From: JBCCGI01 sp039029355
GTDB lineage: Bacteria; Planctomycetota; UBA1135; GCA-002686595
Direction: 5' to 3'
Length of the DNA stretch: 40,079 bases
NCBI GenBank assembly: GCA_039029355.1
Contig: JBCCGI010000073.1
Coordinates: 1 to 40,079 of the forward strand
Part shown: positions 1 through 8,969 of the stretch, one piece after another
How the letters are laid out: every line of letters begins with the position of its first letter
Position numbering within the stretch: the first letter of the stretch is position 1
Notes under the pieces: model-generated
Databases searched by the model: none
Told to the model about the DNA's origin: nothing
What the model saw: the letters and a program-made list of their open reading frames with translations, nothing else
Position numbers and translations under genes: made by a program

Positions 1-98
1 TAGAGACATGGCTAATAGAAAACAAGCTTTAGGTGGATGTGACCAATAGAAAACAAGCTTTGTATAGAGACATGGCTAATAGAAAACAAGCTTTAGGT
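1..98. repeat. AT-rich direct-repeat block
   Basis: The 17-base core AATAGAAAACAAGCTTT occurs three times, at 14-30, 45-61 and 78-94. A longer unit of 34 bases (positions 1-34) is repeated exactly at 65-98, so the array has a period of about 64 bases made of two half-units of 31-33 bases. The block is AT-rich while everything after about position 110 is strongly GC-rich. No gene is evident in it; stop codons occur in all plus frames. It lies at the very start of the window, so it may continue leftwards. Spacers are far too short and too similar for a CRISPR array. It could be a small satellite-like repeat or an assembly artefact at a contig end. Confidence 0.85.
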
Positions 99-112
99 AG
101 ATGCAGGGCCTG

Positions 113-368
113 ATTCGGGAGCTTGCTGCGGCTCTGGTGCAGGTGCTGGCCCTGGCGCGGGCTCAGTTGCAGGAGCTGGTTCCGGTGCTGGTGCCGGCTC
201 AGGTACCGTTGCTGGTTCCGATGCGGGCTCTGGCCCCGGCTCTGATTCTGGCCCAGGTGCAGGGGCTGGCTCCGGCGCCGGTGCGGGTTCAGGCTCCGTT
301 ACTGGCTCAGATGCGGGCTCAGGCTCCGGGACAGGTTCTTGTTCCGGCGCTGGTGCGGGCTCGGGCTC
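113..368. repeat. GC-rich low-complexity dipeptide repeat
   Basis: The sequence is a degenerate six-base-type repeat built from GGY-TCN and GGN-GCN steps. Read on the plus strand in one frame it gives Gly-Ser/Gly-Ala dipeptides; read on the minus strand it gives Glu-Pro/Ala-Pro dipeptides ending in a TAA at 93-95. Both readings share the same wobble position. Glycine codons before serine codons all end in C or T (about 16 by eye), which in the minus reading means Glu-Pro always and Asp-Pro never; this slightly favours a Pro-rich protein tail encoded on the minus strand. No start or domain for such a minus gene is visible, because the repeat runs directly into the antisense of the next gene. 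Confidence 0.6.
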
Positions 369-2729
369 GCGGCGGATCCGCCGCGCGCGGCGCCGGCCTG
401 GGCGACGCCAGCCGCGGCGCTGCCGGTCGCCGTCGTCGCGGCCACCGCGGCCGCGGTCGCCCTTTGGCTGGGGGGCGACCGCGGCCGGTACGCGGTGTCC
501 GACCCGGCGCGCTCCACGGCGCGCGGCGAGCGAACCGCCGCCGTCGACGAGGTCCCGCATCCTTCCCTGGACGCGGTACGCCGCGCCGCCTCCGTCGCCT
601 TCGCCGGTGGGGAGCGCGGCCCAGGCGCGGCCATCCCCGCGGTTCCGCCGCGCCCGGACGAGCCGGTCGAGCACGCCGTGGCCGGGCGCCCGATCCGCGG
701 GCGGGTGGTCCTGCCTCCGGCCGCGCCGGCCGACCCGACCCTGCGCGTGCGCGCGCTGCTTCCCTCGCCCGAGGCGTCCGCGCTGCCGCCCTGGCTGCGG
801 GGGATCTGGGACCACCACGGGTACGCGGCCTGGTTGCTCGCCGAGCGGTGGCGCGAGGTCGCGAGCGCAAGCGTCGAGGCGGGCGGCGGCTTCCGCGTCG
901 TCGTGCCCGCGGAGCTGTGCGAGGTCTGGCTGACGGTCGACGGCCGCTTCGCGTATCTGCCCGAGCCGACGCGGCTCGACCCGCGGACGCCTGAACCGGC
1001 GCTCCTCCGTGCCGAGGCCGGTGCGTGGGTCCGCGGGACGATCGCGGTGAGCGCCGGCGATCCGGGGAGCGCGGCCGGCGGCCTGGTCGTCCTCGCCCCG
1101 AAGCCGGAGCGCCTCGACACGCGCTGCACGCGCGCGCTTCCGCGGCTGCTCCGGACCGCGCGCGTCGGCGACGACGGCGTTTTCGAAGTGCGCGGCGTCG
1201 CGCCCGGAGCGGCGGGTACGCGCTGGTTCTGCGGCGTCAACGCGACGGGCCTGCTGCCGGCTTCCCTGCACGGACTCGCGCTGACCGCGGGGCGTACGCA
1301 CGACCTGCGCGTGGCGCTCGAACGCGGAGCGCGCGCCTCCGGCCGCGTGGTCGACGGCGAAGGAGCCGCGGTCGCGGGCGCGCGCGTCGTGTGCGAAGAC
1401 CCCGCACTGCGGCGGACGTGGGCGTCGGTTCCGGTGCTGTCCGACCGCGAGGTGCGGACCGGTGCGGACGGTCGCTTCGAGCTGCGCGGCCTGCAGCCCG
1501 CGAGCGCCGTCCTCAGCGCGCGGTGTGCCGGCTTCCTGTGGTCGGACTGGCACCCGCTCTCCAACGAGCCGGAGCGCGAGGGGATCGAGCTCGTGCTCCT
1601 GCGCGGAGAGGAGCTGGGCGGCCGCGTGCGGTGGCCCGACGGGTCGCCGGCCGCCGGGGCCGAGGTCACGATCGGCATCGAGCGGCGCGAGACCGAGGAG
1701 GCCGTGCGCGGCCGCGCCGCGACGTGCCGCACCGACGCGCGCGGGGCGTTTCGCGCAACTGGGCTCGCCCGCGGGGAGTTCGCCGTACACGCCCGCGCGC
1801 AGCGCGACGGGGAGGCGCGTGCCGCCTGGATCGCCGAGCGCCGCGAAGCGCCGTCCGGGGGCGCCGCGGTCGAGCTGGTGCTGGCGCGCGGGGCCACGCT
1901 CGCGGTGCGCGTGGAGGACGAGGAGGGGGCCGCGCTGAAGAGCTACGAGCTCGAGCTCTCGCGCCCCAGGGAGGGATGGCCGGCGGGCCTGCCGCTGCCC
2001 GAGCCGCGGCGCCGCTGGGTGGAGGAGCCGGGCGGGCACGCGGTGTGGGAGGGGCTTCTCGCTGGCCCCTGGGACGTGGCGGTGCGCGCGGAAGGCAAGG
2101 CCGCGCGGCACCGCCGCGTCCACGTCGGGGCCGCGGGCGCTTCGGAGCTCTTCACGCTCCAGCCGGCGTCCGTTCTGCGCGGCCGCGTCGTGACACCGGC
2201 GGGGGAGCCCGTCGTCGACGCCGAGGTCGGAACCGGCGACGCGGCCGCGTTTGCCCGCGCCGACGCGGTGTACCGGCTCTTCGGCTTCCTCCGCACGAGG
2301 ACCGACGCGCACGGCGAGTTCGAGCTCACCGCCGTCGCGCCGGGCGACGTCCTGCTGTCCGCCCGCAAGCGCGGCCTGGCCTGTCCCGCTCCGACGCGAC
2401 TCGAGCTGAGGCCGGGAGAGGAGCGCAGCGATCTGCTGCTGGTGCTCGAGCCGGCGGGGGCGATCGAGGGGCTGCTCCGCGGGCCGTCGGGGAGCGTGCT
2501 CGCGGGTCGCCACTTCCGCGCGCTGGGGCCCGACGGCAAGGTGAGCCTCCCCGGCGCGGCGACGACCGAAGGGACGTTCCGCGTGTCCGATCTGCCCGCG
2601 GGCGTTTGGACGCTCACGGCCGGACCGGGCGAGGGCACGCCCGCGGACATCGCGGTCAAGGTGCGGCCGGGCGAGACGACGCAGGTCCTCTGGGGCGGCC
2701 CCGGGCGGGACACGAGCTCGTCGTTCTGA
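339..2729 (+). CDS. Membrane-anchored CarboxypepD_reg-like repeat protein, probably lacking its N-terminal domain
   Basis: The frame is open from 246 and the first ATG is at 339, but the first ~18 codons lie in or next to the low-complexity repeat and look non-native. Residues about 24-46 form one transmembrane segment (PVAVVAATAAAVALW). The rest is predicted extracytoplasmic and contains at least five beta-sandwich modules of the carboxypeptidase-regulatory/CNA-B type, at roughly residues 229-320, 331-420, 422-510, 610-700 and 707-790, each with the G-x-V-x-x-x-x-G-x-P-x-x-G-A-x-V pattern and a following DxxGxF turn. The architecture from the membrane segment onwards matches the two sigma-factor fusions at 16867-19674 and 20129-22672, so a cytoplasmic sigma domain was probably once encoded upstream and is missing. 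Function of the modules is unknown. Start uncertain; treat the 5' end as truncated. Confidence 0.75.
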   Translation: MFRRWCGLGLAADPPRAAPAWATPAAALPVAVVAATAAAVALWLGGDRGRYAVSDPARSTARGERTAAVDEVPHPSLDAVRRAASVAFAGGERGPGAAIPAVPPRPDEPVEHAVAGRPIRGRVVLPPAAPADPTLRVRALLPSPEASALPPWLRGIWDHHGYAAWLLAERWREVASASVEAGGGFRVVVPAELCEVWLTVDGRFAYLPEPTRLDPRTPEPALLRAEAGAWVRGTIAVSAGDPGSAAGGLVVLAPKPERLDTRCTRALPRLLRTARVGDDGVFEVRGVAPGAAGTRWFCGVNATGLLPASLHGLALTAGRTHDLRVALERGARASGRVVDGEGAAVAGARVVCEDPALRRTWASVPVLSDREVRTGADGRFELRGLQPASAVLSARCAGFLWSDWHPLSNEPEREGIELVLLRGEELGGRVRWPDGSPAAGAEVTIGIERRETEEAVRGRAATCRTDARGAFRATGLARGEFAVHARAQRDGEARAAWIAERREAPSGGAAVELVLARGATLAVRVEDEEGAALKSYELELSRPREGWPAGLPLPEPRRRWVEEPGGHAVWEGLLAGPWDVAVRAEGKAARHRRVHVGAAGASELFTLQPASVLRGRVVTPAGEPVVDAEVGTGDAAAFARADAVYRLFGFLRTRTDAHGEFELTAVAPGDVLLSARKRGLACPAPTRLELRPGEERSDLLLVLEPAGAIEGLLRGPSGSVLAGRHFRALGPDGKVSLPGAATTEGTFRVSDLPAGVWTLTAGPGEGTPADIAVKVRPGETTQVLWGGPGRDTSSSF

Positions 2730-2769
2730 GCGGCGCTGCCGCGGGCCGGCTTTCGGCCGAACGCGGTCA

Positions 2770-2822
2770 CGATCGCGCGGCGGCGCCATCTCTCCCACAG
2801 GAGCGATCGGGCCGCCGCCGCG
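2770..2822 (+). terminator. Possible GC-rich hairpin after the repeat-protein gene
   Basis: Two nested inverted repeats lie 40-90 bases after the stop at 2729: CGATCGC (2770-2776) with GCGATCG (2803-2809), and CGCGGCGGC (2776-2784) with GCCGCCGCG (2814-2822). The two cannot both form fully and there is no U-tract. In DNA this GC-rich such repeats arise easily, so this is weak. Confidence 0.25.
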
Positions 2823-2944
2823 GCGGCGAGCCTCGCGCGGCCGTGCCCACGCGCCGAGTCAGGTCAGGACCCGGGCTCCCCGTACGTCCCGGCGCAGCGC
2901 CCTGCGCGCGCGCGCCTCCCGTCCTTCGGAAAGGACCCATCGCT

Positions 2945-5914
2945 TTGAATCGGAACGACCGCAACCGCACCCTCTTTCTCGTCAGTGCGTGGACGTGCCT
3001 GGCAACGCTCTCCGCGTCGCCGCGCGCCGCGCAGTCCTCGGAGTCCGTACACGGGCTCGGCTACCTGCCCCCGGGCGACGTGGTCGAGGCCTCCCGCGCG
3101 TTCCTGATGGCGCACCCCGACGCGGCGCGCGCGACCGCGGCGGACGACTTCGTGGCGCTGACCGACCACGCGGACCAGGGCCGCAACCACGTCCGCTTCC
3201 AGGTGAGCCGCAACGGGCTCAAGGTCTATCACGCGCACGCTATCGTCCAGAGCGATGAGAAGACCGGCGCCGTGCGGGCCGTGACGAGCAGTCTCGCGAC
3301 CAGCTACAACAGCCCGTCCGAGCCCGAGGTCGTCGCGACCAAAGCGCTGGCGCAGGCGTTCGCCGAGGCCGGCTTCAAGGAGGTCACGCCGAAGGCCGCG
3401 GCGGAGCTCTGCTACCTGCTCGCGACGCGTTCGGGCCTGAGCGAGGAGCCGGTGCCGGCGCCCGTCCTCGCCTGGCGGCAGGCCGTCGAGGGGGAGTCGG
3501 CCGACCACTCGGGGCTGCTGGCGGTCTACGCCGACGCGCTGACCGGCCGGCTCCTGAGCATCGAGCCGCTGAGCCTGCACGCCAAGAACCGCTCGACCTA
3601 CGACGGCCTGTCGCTGAACGAGTTCGGCGACCTGCCGGGGTTGCTGCGGCGCGCCGAGGGCCAGGGGCCGGTCGGCGACGCGTGCATCGACGCGGCGCAC
3701 GAGTTCGCCGGTCGCACCTACGACTTCTATCTCGCGCGCTTCGGGCGCGACTCCTGGGACGGCCGCGGAGGCGAGATGGTCAGCACGGTGGACTGGCGCG
3801 ACGCCTGCAACGCCTACTGGGTGCTCGACCTGGCGCCGGGGTTGGCGCAGGTCGCCTACGGACGGGGCGGGCTGTGCGCGACGCCCTTGGGAGTACCGCT
3901 CGTGGTGCCGTGCCTCGCGCTCGACCCCGACGTCGTCGCGCACGAGTGGGGCCATGGGCTGATCTCGTCCGAGGCCGGCCTTACCGGCAACGTGCTGGCG
4001 TTGGCCGTGAACGAGGCGCTGTGCGACGTCTTCGCGGCCGTCCAGGACGTTTGGTTTCGCGGCGGCGTGGCTTTGGAGACCTGGATCGTTGCGGAGCTGG
4101 CCTTCCACGCCGGTGACCCCGCCCAGGGGCTGCGCTACCTCGACGACCCCGCGCGGGACGGGGTCTCGTTCGACCACTACCCGGACGTGCTCGCCGCCTT
4201 CAACTTCCAGCAGGGGGTCGGCCCGCACCAGGCCGGCGGCGTCGTGCGGCTGGCCTTCTTCCTCCTGAGCCAGGGGGGCGTGCACCCGCGCGGCGTGACC
4301 GACACGGTCGTGGCCGGGGTCGGGGTCGATCACGCCACCACGATCTTCTACCGCGGGCTGCTGGACTACCTGCTGCCGCTGGCCGGGCCGCCGGAGCTGC
4401 GCGCCGCCACGCTGGCCGCCGCCGCCGATCGCTTCGGTCAGGACTCCTTCGAGCGCGAGCAGGTGCGGCTGGCGTGGGAGGCGGTGGGGGTGCTGCCTCC
4501 GAACAACTGCCAGGATCAGCGCCCCTGCGGCGTGGTCGCGCGCGGGACCGGCGCTCACCAGGCGGTCGTCCAATGGACGGATCCGGTGCCCGACGAGAGC
4601 GGCTTCCGGCTGCGCTACGCCGCGGCGGACGGCGGGGCGTGGACGACGGTCTCCACGGCCGCGGACGTCACGGTGCTCGAGCTCGCCGGCCTGGCCACGG
4701 ACACCGAGTACCGCTTCCAGGTGCGCACCCTCTTCCCCGACGGCAGCAAGAGCGCCTTCTCCGACGAGGTCCTGGCCCGCACCCTCGACGGCGCGGCCAC
4801 CTCGGGCGGCCCCAGCAACCTGGTCGTCAGCGCCACGCCGGAGGCGACCGCGCGGCTGATCTGGAGCGACAACAGCAACGCCGAGACCGGCTTCCGGATC
4901 CGCCGCGAACGGCTCGGCCCGCCGCCGCTCGAGCCGGCGACTCCCATCGCGAACGTCCCGGCCGACGCCACGGTGTTCGAGGACGTCGAGGCGGTCGAGG
5001 GCGCGACGTACGCCTACCAGGTGCGCGCCCTCTTCGGCGCGGGGCAGCCGAGCCCGTACACCGCGCCGGTCGTCTTGGCGCTCCCCGGCAGCGTCCCCGG
5101 CGGCGCCCCCGAGCGCCTGACCCTTTCCGCGACCAGCGACGACTCGGTCTACGTGGGCTGGATCGACCGCACCGACAACGAGACCGGCTTCGAGCTGCAG
5201 CGACGCGCCAAGGACGACCTGGGCGGGAGCTGGACCTCGATCCCGAGGCCGGCGGTTCCGGGCGTCGGGAAGGTCGACAACTACCACGACCTGATCGACG
5301 GCGCCGCGCCCGGCCAGGGCTTTGACTACCGCCTTCGGGCGCTGCTGCCGGAGGGCGGCGCGACCCCGTTCACGCCGACCCTCTCGGTCTTCACCTTCGA
5401 CACCGGCGGGCTCCCCGGCAACGAGGAGACCGTCTGCAAGTTCGCGCCCTCGCGCGACGGCTACGTGGCGGAGAACTACCCCCAGGACAACTTCGGCGAC
5501 CTGTCCGACCTGCTGATCCACACGACTGGAGGGCTGGGGCGGCACGCCTACGTCGCCTTCGACGTGTCGCTGCCGCCCGGCACCGCGGTGCAGAGCGCGC
5601 ACCTCGACTTCAGCGTGCTGTCGACGCAGTCGTTCGACAGCCTCGGGGTCTGGTTCTGCCACGACAACGACTGGGCCGAGGCCACCCTCTCCTGGCTGAA
5701 CCAGCCCTGGGACGAGGTGCACCTGATCGAGATCCTGGCGACGATCCCCGGCGACGTGCGGCTGAGCGTCGACGTCACCGACGAGGTGACCGGCGCGGGG
5801 AGCTACACGTTCGGGCTCGCGACGTCGACGGCGCAGGTCCAGTGCCTCTCCAGCCGCGAGGGCCTGGCGCCGCCGATCCTCCGGATGGTGTGCGCGGACG
5901 AAGGCGGGATGTAG
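2945..5914 (+). CDS. Secreted M4 (thermolysin-like) metallopeptidase with FN3 and DNRLRE-type domains, copy 1
   Basis: Start chosen as TTG 2945, 9 nt after a GGAAAGGA-type ribosome site (2928-2935); this gives a 989-residue product whose signal peptide (about residues 1-29) aligns with that of the next gene. An FTP/PepSY-like propeptide (about 30-200) precedes the catalytic domain. Zinc ligands and catalytic residues are visible: HEWGH at 333-337, NEALCD with Glu357 exactly 20 residues after the second His as in thermolysin, and a candidate active-site His428 in GPHQAGG. Three fibronectin type III-like domains follow (about 520-835), then a ~160-residue DNRLRE/CBM96-like module (pattern DGYVAEN, NFGD, HAYVAFD, LSWLNQPWD). 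Likely a surface or extracellular protease. Tandem paralogue 31 nt downstream, probably one transcript. Confidence 0.9.
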   Translation: MNRNDRNRTLFLVSAWTCLATLSASPRAAQSSESVHGLGYLPPGDVVEASRAFLMAHPDAARATAADDFVALTDHADQGRNHVRFQVSRNGLKVYHAHAIVQSDEKTGAVRAVTSSLATSYNSPSEPEVVATKALAQAFAEAGFKEVTPKAAAELCYLLATRSGLSEEPVPAPVLAWRQAVEGESADHSGLLAVYADALTGRLLSIEPLSLHAKNRSTYDGLSLNEFGDLPGLLRRAEGQGPVGDACIDAAHEFAGRTYDFYLARFGRDSWDGRGGEMVSTVDWRDACNAYWVLDLAPGLAQVAYGRGGLCATPLGVPLVVPCLALDPDVVAHEWGHGLISSEAGLTGNVLALAVNEALCDVFAAVQDVWFRGGVALETWIVAELAFHAGDPAQGLRYLDDPARDGVSFDHYPDVLAAFNFQQGVGPHQAGGVVRLAFFLLSQGGVHPRGVTDTVVAGVGVDHATTIFYRGLLDYLLPLAGPPELRAATLAAAADRFGQDSFEREQVRLAWEAVGVLPPNNCQDQRPCGVVARGTGAHQAVVQWTDPVPDESGFRLRYAAADGGAWTTVSTAADVTVLELAGLATDTEYRFQVRTLFPDGSKSAFSDEVLARTLDGAATSGGPSNLVVSATPEATARLIWSDNSNAETGFRIRRERLGPPPLEPATPIANVPADATVFEDVEAVEGATYAYQVRALFGAGQPSPYTAPVVLALPGSVPGGAPERLTLSATSDDSVYVGWIDRTDNETGFELQRRAKDDLGGSWTSIPRPAVPGVGKVDNYHDLIDGAAPGQGFDYRLRALLPEGGATPFTPTLSVFTFDTGGLPGNEETVCKFAPSRDGYVAENYPQDNFGDLSDLLIHTTGGLGRHAYVAFDVSLPPGTAVQSAHLDFSVLSTQSFDSLGVWFCHDNDWAEATLSWLNQPWDEVHLIEILATIPGDVRLSVDVTDEVTGAGSYTFGLATSTAQVQCLSSREGLAPPILRMVCADEGGM

Positions 5915-5944
5915 CGCGACCCCTGACCAAGCAGGTGACCTGAA

Positions 5945-8890
5945 ATGACGACGACGATTCGAACCATGCCCTTCCTTGCGGCAGCGCTGTGCCTGACGGC
6001 CGCCGCCGCGCCGCAGTCGGAGGAGTCCGCCTCCGAGCTCGGCTTCCTTCCGCCCGGCGACCCGATCGAGGCGAGCCGTGCCTACCTCCTGAGCCGGGCC
6101 GCAGCCGTGCGCGCCACGGAGGCCGACGACTTCCTCGTCGCCTCTTCTCACGGCGACGACCTCGACCGCGTCCACGTGCGCTTCCACGTGGAGCGCGACG
6201 GCCTGCGGGTGTACCGCGCGCAGACCATCGTGCAGAGCCACGCGAAGAGCGGGGCTGTGTTGGCGCTCCGCAGCAACCTCGCCTCGACCTTCCAGGCGCC
6301 GGTGTCCCCGCAGGTGCCGGCGACCAAGGCGCTCGAGCAGGCGCTCGACCAGGCCCAGCTCGGCAAGGCGGTACCGCTGACGGCGCCGGAGCTCTGCTAC
6401 CTGCTGGCGCCCCGCCCGTCGCTGACCGAGGAGGCCGGCCCCGCGCCGGCGCTCGCCTGGAGGCAGCTCGTGGACGCGGGCGCGGGCGCCGGCTTCGTTC
6501 CGGTCGAAGTCTTCGCCGACGCGCTCTCGGGCCATCTGCTGTCGGCCGAGGGGCTCGCCTTCGAGGCGAAGGACCGGCGCACGTTCGACGGCCTCGGCAG
6601 CACGTCGTTCGCCGGCCTCCCCGGGCTGCTGCGGCGCGCGGAAGGGGAGGCGCCGGTGGGCGACGCCTGCCTCGACGCCGCGCACGAGCTGACCGGCGAG
6701 GTCTACGACTTCTTCCTGCAGCGCTTCGGGCGCGACTCCTGGGACGGCGCCGGCGGCCGCCTGGACAGCACCGTCGACTGGGGCTCCGAGTGCGGTGCGC
6801 TGTTCGTGTGGTCGACCGACCTCGACCTGAACCAGGCCGCCTTCGGCCGCGGCGCCACCTGCCAGCTGAACACCGGCGAAGTGGTCGAGGTGGCCTGCAC
6901 GGGTTTGGACCCCGACATCGTGGCGCACGAGTGGAGCCACGGCGTCATCCTGTCGTCGTCCGGCCTCTCGGCGGGCGACGAGGCGCGCGCCATGAACGAG
7001 TCGCTGGCCGACGTCTTCGCGGCGGCGAAGGACGCGTGGCTGAACGGCACGAGCCCGGGGACGTGGATCGTGGGCGAGACCGCCTACTGGCCCGGCGACC
7101 CGGGGCGCGGGCTGCGCTACCTGTCCGACCCCCAGCTCGACGGGTCGTCGTTCGACCACCTGCCGACGCTGCAGGCCGCGCTGGCGGGCGGGGCGACGCC
7201 GACCCCGCACAACGCGGGCGGCGTCGGCAACCTGGCCTTCTTCCTGCTGAGCGAGGGAGGGATGCACCCCCGCGGCACGACCGACACCCTCGTGCTCGGA
7301 ATCGGCGTGCACGACGCGGCGCGTGTCTTCTACCGGGCGACGGTCGACTACCTGCTTCCCACGGCCGGCTGGGTCGACCTGCGGCGGGCCACGCTGGACG
7401 CCGCCGCGGACCTGTTCGGGCTGAGCTCCTTCCCGCGCGAGCAGGTGCGGCTCGCCTGGGAGGCGGTGGGCGTGCTGCCGCCGAACGACTGCCAGGACGC
7501 GCGCCCGTGCGCCGTCACGGCCCGCGCCACGGGAGCGTCGACCGCGGTGGTGGAGTGGCACGATCCGGTGCCGAACGAGAGCGGCTTCCGCGTGCGGCAC
7601 CGCCAGCAGGACACGTCCGCGTGGACCGTGACGCCCGTCGCGGCGGACGTGACGATGCTGGCCGTGGGAGGGTTGGCGGCGCAGACCTCCTACGAGTTCG
7701 AGGTGCGCACGCTGTTCCCCGACGGCTCGAAGAGCGCCTATTCCGACCGCGCCGTGGCGACGACCCTGGACGGGGCGGCGGGGACGGCCGGCCCCTCCGG
7801 CCTGACCGCCAGCGCCAGCGCCGTGCCCACCGCGGTCCTGGTCTGGCAGGACAACAGCAACGTGGAGAGCCGCTTTCGCATCCGGCGCCAGCGCCTCGCG
7901 CCCGATCCCGAAGCGACGCCGGTCGTGATCGCGAACGTCCCGCCGGACACGACGCTCTTCGAGGATCTTGAGTCGCTGCCCGGAGCCACCTACTCCTACC
8001 AGGTGCGCGCGCTGTTCGACGGGGCTCCGGCGAGCCCCTACACCACCGCGGCGACGCTCACGCTCCCGGGCGCGTTCGCGGGCGGCACGCCGACCGATCT
8101 GACCCTGACCCGGACCGGCAAGGCGTCGATCTTCACGGCCTGGATCGACCGCAGCGAAGGCGAGCTGGAGTTCGAGCTCCAGCGCCGTCCCACCGCGGCT
8201 CCCGACGATCCCTGGACGGCGATCCAGGTCCCGGGCGCCGCCGGGGTCGGGAAGGTGGTCAACCACCACGACGAGATCGAGGGGGCGACTCCCGGTCAGA
8301 GCTTTGACTACCGCGTTCGCGGCCTGCTGCCCGAAGGAGGCGCCACGCCCTTCTCCGAGCTGCGGTCGATGACGACGGCGCTCAGCACGACGGCGGGAGG
8401 TGGCGCCGGCCCGCAGCTGCAGGTGAAGCCGCCGGCCAAGGACGGCTACGTCGCGGAGAACGCCCCGCAGGGCAACTTCGGCGACCGTGCCGACCTCCTG
8501 ATTCACACGATGGACGGCCTCGGGCGCCACGCCTACCTCGGCTTCGAGCTGACGCTGCCGGCGGGCGCCGTGGTGAACGGGGCGTACCTCGACTTCAGCG
8601 TGCTGTCCGACCAGAGCTTCGACTCCCTTGGCGTCTGGTTCTGTCAGGACAACTCCTGGAGCGAGACCGGAGTCAGCTGGCTGAACCAGCCGTGGGATCC
8701 GGTGCACCTGGTCGAGCTGGTGCAGGCGGTGCCCGGCGCCGGTCGCGTCGTGATCGACGTCGGGGACGAGGTGACCGGGCCGGGGAGCTTCACCTTCGGC
8801 CTGGCGACGAGCGCCCACGCGCTGCAGTGCCTCTCCAGTCGCGAGGGGCTCGCCCCGCCGGTGCTGCGCGTCTTCTACGACGCGCCCTGA
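5945..8890 (+). CDS. Secreted M4 (thermolysin-like) metallopeptidase with FN3 and DNRLRE-type domains, copy 2
   Basis: A 981-residue paralogue of the preceding gene with the same order of parts: signal peptide (about 1-22), FTP/PepSY-like propeptide, M4 catalytic domain, three FN3-like domains, and a C-terminal DNRLRE/CBM96-like module. HEWSH is at 328-332, Glu352 in NESLAD is 20 residues after the second His, and His422 in TPHNAGG is the candidate proton-donor His. The start ATG follows a CAGGTGA-type site. The two copies are similar over their full length, including the SSREGLAPP motif near the C-terminus, so they arose by tandem duplication. Their propeptides and the segment between the propeptide and HExxH differ more than the catalytic motifs. 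Transcribed with copy 1; convergent with the kinase gene, whose end is 79 nt away. Confidence 0.9.
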   Translation: MTTTIRTMPFLAAALCLTAAAAPQSEESASELGFLPPGDPIEASRAYLLSRAAAVRATEADDFLVASSHGDDLDRVHVRFHVERDGLRVYRAQTIVQSHAKSGAVLALRSNLASTFQAPVSPQVPATKALEQALDQAQLGKAVPLTAPELCYLLAPRPSLTEEAGPAPALAWRQLVDAGAGAGFVPVEVFADALSGHLLSAEGLAFEAKDRRTFDGLGSTSFAGLPGLLRRAEGEAPVGDACLDAAHELTGEVYDFFLQRFGRDSWDGAGGRLDSTVDWGSECGALFVWSTDLDLNQAAFGRGATCQLNTGEVVEVACTGLDPDIVAHEWSHGVILSSSGLSAGDEARAMNESLADVFAAAKDAWLNGTSPGTWIVGETAYWPGDPGRGLRYLSDPQLDGSSFDHLPTLQAALAGGATPTPHNAGGVGNLAFFLLSEGGMHPRGTTDTLVLGIGVHDAARVFYRATVDYLLPTAGWVDLRRATLDAAADLFGLSSFPREQVRLAWEAVGVLPPNDCQDARPCAVTARATGASTAVVEWHDPVPNESGFRVRHRQQDTSAWTVTPVAADVTMLAVGGLAAQTSYEFEVRTLFPDGSKSAYSDRAVATTLDGAAGTAGPSGLTASASAVPTAVLVWQDNSNVESRFRIRRQRLAPDPEATPVVIANVPPDTTLFEDLESLPGATYSYQVRALFDGAPASPYTTAATLTLPGAFAGGTPTDLTLTRTGKASIFTAWIDRSEGELEFELQRRPTAAPDDPWTAIQVPGAAGVGKVVNHHDEIEGATPGQSFDYRVRGLLPEGGATPFSELRSMTTALSTTAGGGAGPQLQVKPPAKDGYVAENAPQGNFGDRADLLIHTMDGLGRHAYLGFELTLPAGAVVNGAYLDFSVLSDQSFDSLGVWFCQDNSWSETGVSWLNQPWDPVHLVELVQAVPGAGRVVIDVGDEVTGPGSFTFGLATSAHALQCLSSREGLAPPVLRVFYDAP

Positions 8891-8969
8891 AGCGGGCGGG
8901 GCCAGCGCTCCTCCGAGGGAGGGTCGGTCCCGTCTCCGGGTCGCGGATCGCGAGGACTCGGAGCGGCTG

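Noticed and set aside
1..98. CRISPR-like array from three copies of a 17-base repeat
   Set aside because: Intervals are only about 14-16 bases and are themselves repeated in the 34-base unit; no cas genes are present.
93..2798. Long minus-strand reading frame of about 900 codons
   Set aside because: Arg/Pro/Ala-rich translation without domains, antisense to a recognisable repeat protein; only its last part, in the low-complexity repeat, might be real and is described there.
1025..2944. Upstream extension of the first M4 protease frame to 1025
   Set aside because: The extension is out of frame with the real repeat protein, Arg/Gly-rich and without domains; TTG 2945 has a ribosome site and gives a signal peptide.
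8891..8969. Bidirectional terminator between the second protease and the kinase gene
   Set aside because: A seven-pair stem with a G-U pair can be drawn, but it is no better than expected in such GC-rich sequence.
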